From Nemertoderma westbladi (lineage: Eukaryota; Xenacoelomorpha; Nemertodermatida; Nemertodermatidae): 64,000 nt of DNA. Shown here piece after piece: positions 57,458 through 64,000 of the stretch. The stretch covers positions 18,804 to 82,803 of the forward strand of contig JAUCBJ010001727.1 of the NCBI GenBank assembly GCA_032718475.1. The letters run 5' to 3'. Below the pieces are notes generated by a model that saw only the letters and a program-made list of their open reading frames with translations, searched no databases and was not told the origin of the DNA. The translations under genes were made by a program, and so were the position numbers. The stretch's first letter is position 1. The number at the start of each line of letters is the position of its first letter.

Positions 57458-58590
57458 TCGATATTTGTGCTAAATTTACGTTTAAATTGCGCTTTTAATA
57501 ATTGCCAAATTAATTTAGGGGAATTATGCATTTCTGCTCACAGGTTTGTCAAGAGCCCAGCTGGGAGAACCCTGGATCTGACTGATCATGTGAGAAGAAT
57601 AGATATTGCGTCATTCTTATTCAGTTTTGTGTCAGCCATCTTGAATTTGTAAAATTTGTGCTTCGATTGACAGTAAATTTGCTGGTTTTCTGCTTACAAA
57701 ATGTGACTTTGCAAATGATTACTGCTTCATACTGATTTTTGATTAATTCTGATTGTATCATAATCGCTACAATGTAATAAATCTCAGTAATCTTTGTTTC
57801 TTCAATGACTGTCTGACTGTTTGATGTATTATTACGCCATTATGGTTACAGCTCGCTTTAGCATGCAGGGCTAAAGTAGGAGACGCGGGCGCACTATTCG
57901 GGAATGGCGACAGAGCAGGTTGGACGATCCAATGTGCGGCAGTGCCGGCTAGTGACTGTTGGGTCGGGCTGATTTAAGTCTAGGACCCGGAACGGTCACC
58001 TTAAGGTAGTAAGGGCAAAGTAATCCAGATTTTGTCTCTCAATAATTTTAGTTAGTTAGGGGTAAAAGACCACATTAGCTTTTAGGTGATCTTGGATAAC
58101 TACGCTATTGCTACTAATGTGGCTATCGCTGCACTAGCGCTACGCTATTACTTATTGTTGTGTTGTTTAGGGAGTGTCTGATTCTTTGTTGTAATGTTTT
58201 AGATAGACGCTATTCCTCGATTGTTTTCTATTTCTTAATTGAATGCTTGGTTGAATCGCAGTTAGGTCAAGTAATACAGTATTTAGGCTGACTCTAGTGT
58301 AGCCCAGTAGCGTAACTAGTTAGCGTTACAGTTCTGGAATACATTAATTTAGATAGTTCGCAACTCTGTATGTTTGAATAAAATGTAGTTTATGCTAGTA
58401 TTTAGGACAAATAAGGATTCGTATGCTGCATAGCGGAGAATAGTTTAGTTATTTACGCTTAGGGAATATTTGAACTAATTTACGCTGGGCGGTTATCTGA
58501 AATAGCGGGTTTCGCAAGTTTTACACGTTCGTGGGGACTTCGCGCAGCACGAGGCTCAGTTATGAGACACAAATATTAAAATTTAGAATA
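57458..58590. other. No gene recognised between the Helitron-like elements
   Basis: About 1.1 kb. A 61-codon ORF at 57467-57652 is preceded by TCTGCTCACAG, which looks like an acceptor, but the peptide (FVKSPAGRTLDL) matches no family known to me. At 58523-58590 lies ACACGTTCGTGGGG then CGCGCAGCACGAGGCTCA, repeated inverted at 62925-62990. Confidence 0.45.
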
Positions 58591-58793
58591 TAATAAAAGC
58601 AGTACTCGTCTTCATTATAATCCTCGTTGTGCTCGTCCAGATTTGTATTTAAATATATTTCCTAAACGCAGACTGGCGATCTTTATAACTATCGATGCGT
58701 TCAATATGCGAATCCAGGTGATTTATAGGAGTATAGTCAACGCAGTACTCGTCTTCATTACTGCATTATAATCCTCGTTCTGCTCGTCCGTTA
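58590..58793 (+). repeat. About 150-bp repeat flanking Helitron B, left copies
   Basis: Units with GCAGTACTCGTCTTCATTA, CTCGTTCTGCTCGTCCG, AAACGCAGACTGGCGAT and AACTATCGATGC. The same units continue at 61140-61395 on the other side of the Helitron-like element, so B inserted into this repeat. Confidence 0.85.
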
Positions 58794-58814
58794 TCTATAT
58801 ATATAAATATCATG

Positions 58815-58854
<40 letters not shown>

Positions 58855-61121
58855 CAAGCTATACGTTTCTACACACAAGCACCAATCGGAGCTCTCGATA
58901 CATCGAACGAAAGCTCTCGTCACGAGCACGTGCACTGTCGCTATCTCGAGTCTTATTTTACGCGTTTGTTTGCGTGAATGCTGATTTCGTGAATTTGGTA
59001 CCGGTAGCGCAGTAGGCCTAGCAGTTCATTCTGTCACTCTACACGTTGGGTCTCGACTATTATGCTACTTTTTCATGCGCATCTAAGTAATGCAGACTGC
59101 CCCGAGCACATGGACGTGAAACGTCGTTATATCGAGGCTAATTTTATGCATCATTTATGCGTGAATGCGTATTTGTGGACAAATCGGGCTATTATTCCAT
59201 AGGCCTAACCATTTTTCGGCCAAATTACAGGTCAACCAGCAGGAAACTCTATAACAGTGGTTGTACCATCAGACTCAATCTGTTCTAAATGATACTTTGC
59301 AGATATGTTCCCGACCATAGACTGTGTGATTGGGAGGACACTGATCAATCTGCAGTTCTCCAGTCTGCCGCTAGGGGGCGAAATGTCAGAAACTGAAAAC
59401 CTTCTCCAATTTCGTTATTATTAACGCCTTTTAGCTGATACGTGGCAGAGGTCTACTACACCATAGGCTGTGTGTTTTCGGAGGATGCTGACCAATCTGC
59501 AATTCCCCAGTCTGCCGCTAGGGGAAGAAATATCTGAAAGTGAAAACCTTACCCATTTCGTTGTTTATAATGCTTTTTTGCTGATACTTGGCAGAGGTCT
59601 GCTACACCATAGACTGCGTGTTTGTGGAGAACTCTGAGCAATCTGCAATTCCTCTGTCTGCCGCTAGGGGGCGCAATGTCTGAAAGTGAAAACCTTCACC
59701 CATTTCGTTGTTTATAATGCTTTTTTGCTGATACTTGGCAGAGGTCTACCACACAGAGACTGCGTGTTTCGGGAGGAGCGAGAACCAGTCTGCATTTCTC
59801 CAGTCTGCCGCTAGGGGGCCAAATGTCTGAAAGTGAAAACCTTCACCCATTTCGTTGTTTATAATGCTTTTTTGCTGATACTTGGCAGAGGTCTACTACA
59901 CAAAGACTGCGTGTTTGGGGTGGAGCTAGAACCAGTCTGCATTTCTCCAGTCTACCGCTAGGGGGCCCAATGTCTGAAAGTGAAAACCTTATCCCATTTC
60001 GTTATTAATATGCTTTTAGGCTGACACTTGGCAGATGTGTATTACACCATAGGGTGTGTCTGGGGAGGACGCCGAACAAACTGCAGTTCTCCATTCGGCC
60101 GCTAGGGGGCGAAATGTCTGAAAGTGAATACCCTCTCCCATTTCGATGTTTATAATGCTTTTAGGCTGATGCTTGGCAGAGGTCTACTACACCATAGGCT
60201 GCGTCTTTGTGGAGAACTCTGACCAATCTGCAATTCCTCCGTCTGCCACTAGGGGGCGCAATGTCTGAAAGTCAAAACCTTCACCCATTTCGTTATTAAT
60301 AATGCTTTTATGCTGATACTTTGCAGAGGTCTACTATACCATAGGCTGTGTTTTTGTGGAGAACTCTGACCAATCTGCAATTCCTCAGTCTGCCGCTAGA
60401 GGGTGAAATGTCTGAAATGAAAACCTTCTCCCATTTCGTTGTTTCTAATGCTTTTTTTTATACTTGGGAAAGGTATACTACACCATCGGCTGTATGTTTG
60501 GGGCGGATGCTAACCAGTCTGCAGTTCTCCAGTATACTGCTAGAGGGTGCGAAATGTCTGAAAAGTGAAAACATTCTCACATTTATTTATTAAAAATGCT
60601 TTTAGGTTGATACTTGGCAGAGGTCTACTGTACTACATCATAAGCTGCGTCTTTGGGAAGGACGTTGACCAGTCTGCAGTTCTCCAGTCCGCCACTAGGG
60701 ACGAATTGTCTGAAAGTGAAATCCTTCTCCCATTTAAATTCTTTAGAGTTTATTCTTGGCAGCGATCTAAAAGTACTGTACAGTACCTACTAAACTAAAT
60801 AAACTATAGGTTGTGTTTACGAGGATGATAACCACCTGCAGTTCTACAGTTTAACCTTTTTCCATATTTTTACTATTTATAATCCTTTGGAAATGATACT
60901 TGGCAGGTATTTATCTACTTTATACAACCTACTGTTAGCCTTATGTTGTACGTAGTATATAGATATTTGAAAAGTAAATCAGCTTCAGTCCTTTTGTTTG
61001 AGAGAACACTCAATCATGTGACGTTTTGTTAAGTTAAGTTAATTAATTAATCTAATGTTTGGAATGGTGAATAGGCTTGTGAACTAGAAAGCCGTGGCCC
61101 GAAGGGCCACGGGCTTTCTAG
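58794..61121 (+). mobile_element. Helitron-like non-autonomous element B with tandem-repeat core
   Basis: It starts TCTATATATATAAATATC at 58794 after a host A, followed by a CTGTCTGTCTGT microsatellite (58815-58855). It ends with the hairpin AAAGCCGTGGCCC / GGGCCACGGGCTTT and CTAG at 61121, followed by T. Both ends match element A in inverted orientation. The interior includes about ten repeats of about 147 bp at 59230-60905. There is no coding capacity. This architecture resembles the tandem-repeat-bearing Helitron derivatives known from bivalves and flies. ORFs at 60348-60798 are repeat translations. Confidence 0.78.
59230..60905 (+). repeat. About 147-bp tandem repeat core of Helitron B, about 10 units
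   Basis: Units contain CAGTCTGCCGCTAGGGGGCG, TCTGAAAGTGAAAACCTT and TGATACTTGGCAGAGGTCTA. Units between 59510 and 60300 are most alike; those at the right end are diverged. Confidence 0.93.
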
Positions 61122-61139
61122 TATATATATATATATATA

Positions 61140-61395
61140 TTTAAATATATTTACTAAACGCAGACTGATGATCCTCATAACTATCGATGCAATCACTATG
61201 CGAAGCCAGGTATGGTTTATAGGAATATAATAATCGCAGTACTCGTCTTCATTACTGCATTATAATACTCGTTCTGCTCGTCCGTTTTGTATTTAAATAT
61301 ATTTACTAAACGCAGACTGATGATCCTCATAACTATCGATGCAATCACTATGCGAAGCCAGGTATGGTTTATAGGAATATAATCAACGCAGTACT
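61140..61395 (+). repeat. About 150-bp repeat flanking Helitron B, right copies
   Basis: Two units (TTTACTAAACGCAGACTGAT, ATCGATGCAATCACTATGCG) continue the repeat interrupted by element B. The two right-hand units are nearly identical. Confidence 0.88.
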
Positions 61396-62805
61396 ACACA
61401 GCTAAATGCAGTCGATGCAGTAATGATATTCAAATAATGAATTGAATTTACCTGTGGGGCGAGACACGTAGACGGCGAGCCTTGGCATACGGTTCATATA
61501 GGGCAAATGGGGCATGTCCGCCTGTCTGTCTGTCTGGTAAATGTTTGAACGCGAATTTCTCGGCATCACTAATTCGAAATTGAACCAAACTTAGTAGGTA
61601 AGTAGTAGAGAGAAAGTTTGTAAAGTTTGGTGAAAAATCATGCAGTCTGACGTCAGCTACGACAGATTATGTGGTTTTTAGAAAATGTAAAATTTCTCGG
61701 GAATACCTCATTTTCCAGAGCTAAAATTTTGGTTGCCTGTAGAGAATCTTAAAGTCTATCTTTTACGAAATTGAAAAGTTTAAGACATTTAATTTGGGAT
61801 CCGCTAGAGACTCCGAAGTAATGACACAGGCCTACCGGTACGGAACTGCTGTACTGTACAAGTACGAAATTGCAGAATAATAATTTGACACCACCTAGCG
61901 GATTAATATATAATTGTATATCGATCGATTACACTTTATAGCATGGGGTATGGGGTCCGAGCCACGAAGTTGGCGGAGCCTTTGCGAACTGACGTTATCT
62001 CTTAGGGGGGTAGGTCAATTATGACAAATATTTCATTCAATAATGGTACTGTATGTCGCCATCGTCGCTACGATTGTCACTTAACTCATAACTTCGTCGG
62101 ATTTAAAGCTCTCGTGTCTAAAAGTAGTAGGCATCAATTAGACCACAAGGTTTCGGTTTTTTAGGGACTTCCAGACACCATCAAATCATCAGTCTCTCGC
62201 TAGAGGGCTACATGTCTAGACATTAAATATCCTCACATTTCTTTGCTTTAAACCCGTTCTAGCTGAAACTTGGCATATTTGTACTAGACCATTAACTGTG
62301 TCATTCAAAGGAGGCTCATCAGTCTGCAGTTCTCTAGTCTGCCGCTAGAGGGCTAAATATCTCAAAGTGCAATCATTGATTTAGCCTAAACGTACTTGTC
62401 AGATATGTGCTAGAACACGTCCGGTGTGTTTGCCGGGCTAGGAATCAGTCCAACCAGTTCTACCTCACCACTATTCCAGCAAAGTGTAATTCTATAGGAC
62501 ATGCAATAGTGTTAGGCCCCAGACTAATAAGACAACTTGCTTATTGTTTATCTCGCAAAATGATTGGCTGAGTATTTAATGGAGATTCTTTAGAATAAAT
62601 ATAGCTAAATAATTTTGTTGTGACATCGACATGGTAAATTAATATTTCAGTATCAATACTAAAACGTCATAAGGTAAGTTATAATATTTCTTACAAATTG
62701 GGTCGCCTCCACGCCTAAAATATATTACTTTTAAAACACCAATTTTCTGTTAATACCTGCCTGTCATCAATCCTCTGTGTGCCTTTGGGTTGGGGTGCAG
62801 ATTAA
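61396..62805. other. Repeat-derived sequence, partly Helitron-like
   Basis: 61455-61540 contains GGGCAAATGGGGCATG and TGTCTGTCTGTCTGG, similar to leaders of mobile elements. 62190-62400 holds two diverged copies of the Helitron core repeat (AGTCTGCCGCTAGAGGGCTA, AGCTGAAACTTGGCATAT). No gene was recognised. Confidence 0.5.
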
Positions 62806-62829
62806 GGGGGGGGGGGGGGGGGGGGGGGG
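62806..62829 (+). repeat. Poly-G tract of 24 bases
   Basis: An uninterrupted G run following CAGATTAA. It gives a poly-Pro tail to a minus-strand ORF that is not a gene. Confidence 0.95.
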
Positions 62830-63269
62830 TTGAAAGCGAGCAACTTTCCCCTCTTATGATTTATTTGCGGTTTGGTTAATTTCTTAAATACGAGATTTTG
62901 TCTAGAATTGCTCAATTTTAATTTGTATCTCATAACTGAGCCTCGTGCTGCGCGAAGGCCCCACGAACGTGTACCCTTTGTTAATGCCTCAGTGTAAAAA
63001 CTTAGATAATTCAAATAGGCCTACACAGAAATCCTATCAAAAAATAATAAGCCTAATATTTTGAGAAATAAACACTTTTGGATATAAGCCTTATTATTGA
63101 CAATCATTATTAAATCTGTCGTTTAGCTATAAATTTAAATATAAATATATTAACAGACTCTGTAGGAATATCAGCTAAACAGGTTGAGAATAAATGAATA
63201 GCTCGGTAGGTAGTCATAGGCGTAGTCAGGCAGGCAGGCAAAGAGCGATGCCACTGGCTAGCTAGGAAT
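62830..63269. other. No gene recognised; inverted copy of a 58.5-kb segment
   Basis: 62925-62990 (TGAGCCTCGTGCTGCGCGAA, CCCCACGAACGTGTA) is the reverse complement of 58523-58590 with few differences. CAGGCAGGCAGGCA lies near 63226-63240. Nothing else is recognised. Confidence 0.6.
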
Positions 63270-63730
63270 ACTACTACAAGTCGAGCGAACTCGGACAGTG
63301 GAAATGAGATCCTTCCAGGCTTCCCGATTCTCCATAGTTGTCGCAATTTCGTTTCTCCCAAGTTCAGTATCCCTTTCAAGTTGATCTATATATGTTATGG
63401 CAGGTCGTCCACGACTACGCTTTCCATGAGTTGGTTGCCAGAGAAGTAGATCTGGTATGACCTCGTCTTTACTTCGCCAGCAGTAGTGCCCACTGAATCT
63501 TAATCTGCGTTCACGGCGGGTGGTTGATACAGGCGGTATTGTACCATAAAGCTCGGCGTTTGTCATGTGTTGTCTCCAGCTGATGTTTAGGGCTGCCCTT
63601 AGTAGTCTTGTGTAGCAACCATCAATTCGTTGTTCAAGTAATTTAGTCAGTGTCCAAGTCTCACCCCCGTATAAAAATACACTTTCCACTGTGACTCGAA
63701 AGAACTTAGTCTTCATGTGCCTGGAGAGAT
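63270..63730 (-). pseudogene. RTE-type LINE C-terminal fragment (family 2)
   Basis: A minus-strand frame of about 150 codons (63258-63716): MKTKFFRVTVESVFLYGGET, CYTRLLRAALNISWRQHMTN, RRERRLRFSGHYCWRSKDEV and HGKRSRGRPAITYIDQLERD. This is the domain following the reverse transcriptase in RTE-like LINEs. It is 5' truncated, with the polymerase missing. The 3' tail is the reverse complement of a short (TAG)n at about 63270. It is the same family as 3649-3826 and distinct from RTE family 1. Confidence 0.88.
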
Positions 63731-63980
63731 CTGATTTAAGACTAGGACTAGGCTAGGAATATAAAATCCATATTAAAAGGTACAGTAAACAAAGGGCTTA
63801 TTACTGTTAAAAGCACCCCAGGGCGGTCTTTCCTTTTGATATGTTTGTATTTTCAAATGAAACAAATTTAATCAAGCTATAACACATCAAGCTAATCGTT
63901 CTAATTTATAAGCCAAACAGAAATAACCAAAACAATAAATTTGATTTGACTTCCTAAGCTACTTAATATGAGTGCGGTTT

Positions 63981-64000
63981 GAGACGCATCTTAAAGGACA
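63981..64000 (+). mobile_element. Start of another RTE family 1 fragment, cut by window end
   Basis: The last 20 bases, GAGACGCATCTTAAAGGACA, are identical to the RTE family 1 coding region (9608-9627 in copy 1), so another copy begins at the window edge. Confidence 0.7.

Noticed and set aside
57467-57652. Possible exon after TCTGCTCACAG encoding FVKSPAGRTLDLTDHVRR
   Set aside because: It does not fit the expected PCMT1 exon 4 and matches no family I know; the acceptor alone is weak evidence.
57841-58020. GC-richer stretch examined for tRNA or small RNA genes
   Set aside because: No cloverleaf or A/B box arrangement could be drawn; no RNA gene is supported anywhere in the window.
62802-63014. 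70-codon ORF ending in poly-proline
   Set aside because: The proline run is the complement of the poly-G tract; nothing else supports a gene.

Overview
The window is animal nuclear DNA. Two conserved metazoan genes can be reconstructed from their exons. Gene 1 is a long-tailed class I myosin (MYO1E/MYO1F type) on the minus strand. Gene 2 is protein-L-isoaspartate O-methyltransferase (PCMT1) on the plus strand. Every visible splice junction carries GT/AG and the phases agree from exon to exon. Everything else is repeats: RTE-type, CR1/L2-type and other non-LTR retrotransposons, decayed LTR-retrotransposon genes (Gypsy-like gag-protease and BEL/Pao-like gag), Helitron-like elements with tandem-repeat cores, a fold-back element and more than ten minisatellites. 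This repeat mix, plus frequent TAGGCCTA and CCGGTACCGG words, suggests a marine invertebrate, perhaps a deuterostome such as an echinoderm. That guess is weak. Nothing prokaryotic was seen.

Layout. 1-17.7 kb: four consecutive coding exons of the myosin motor domain, in transcript order A 17613-17741, B 16872-16961, C 3996-4090, D 161-338. The introns hold a 36-bp minisatellite (0.5-3.5 kb), a non-LTR element with a 930-codon open frame, RTE fragments, and a 7-kb array of 47-bp units (9.8-16.9 kb) that abuts exon B. 18.0-29.3 kb: an 11.3-kb array of 26-bp units in the intron upstream of exon A. 29.3-31.5 kb: an RTE element nested in another RTE fragment with an 11-bp target-site duplication. 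31.5-42.7 kb: small minisatellites, a fold-back element, two broken CR1/L2-like LINEs (one split by an RTE fragment) and a 68-bp minisatellite. 43.16-52.6 kb: PCMT1 exons 1-3, with intron 2 filled by a split 22-bp minisatellite and LTR-retroelement relics. 52.6-64 kb: probably PCMT1 intron 3, with a long perfect hairpin, two oppositely oriented Helitron-like elements, a poly-G tract and RTE fragments. The two genes are head to head; the first myosin exon and the PCMT1 exons after exon 3 were not found.

The most striking observation is that the 47-bp satellite is built from a myosin exon-intron boundary. Each of about 150 units contains the last 18 nt of exon B followed by its 5' splice site, so the pre-mRNA would carry about 150 tandem copies of a splice donor directly after the true one. 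Three unrelated large minisatellites occupy three introns of this one gene. No complete protein-coding gene lies inside the window, and the long ORFs within the tandem arrays are translation artefacts.
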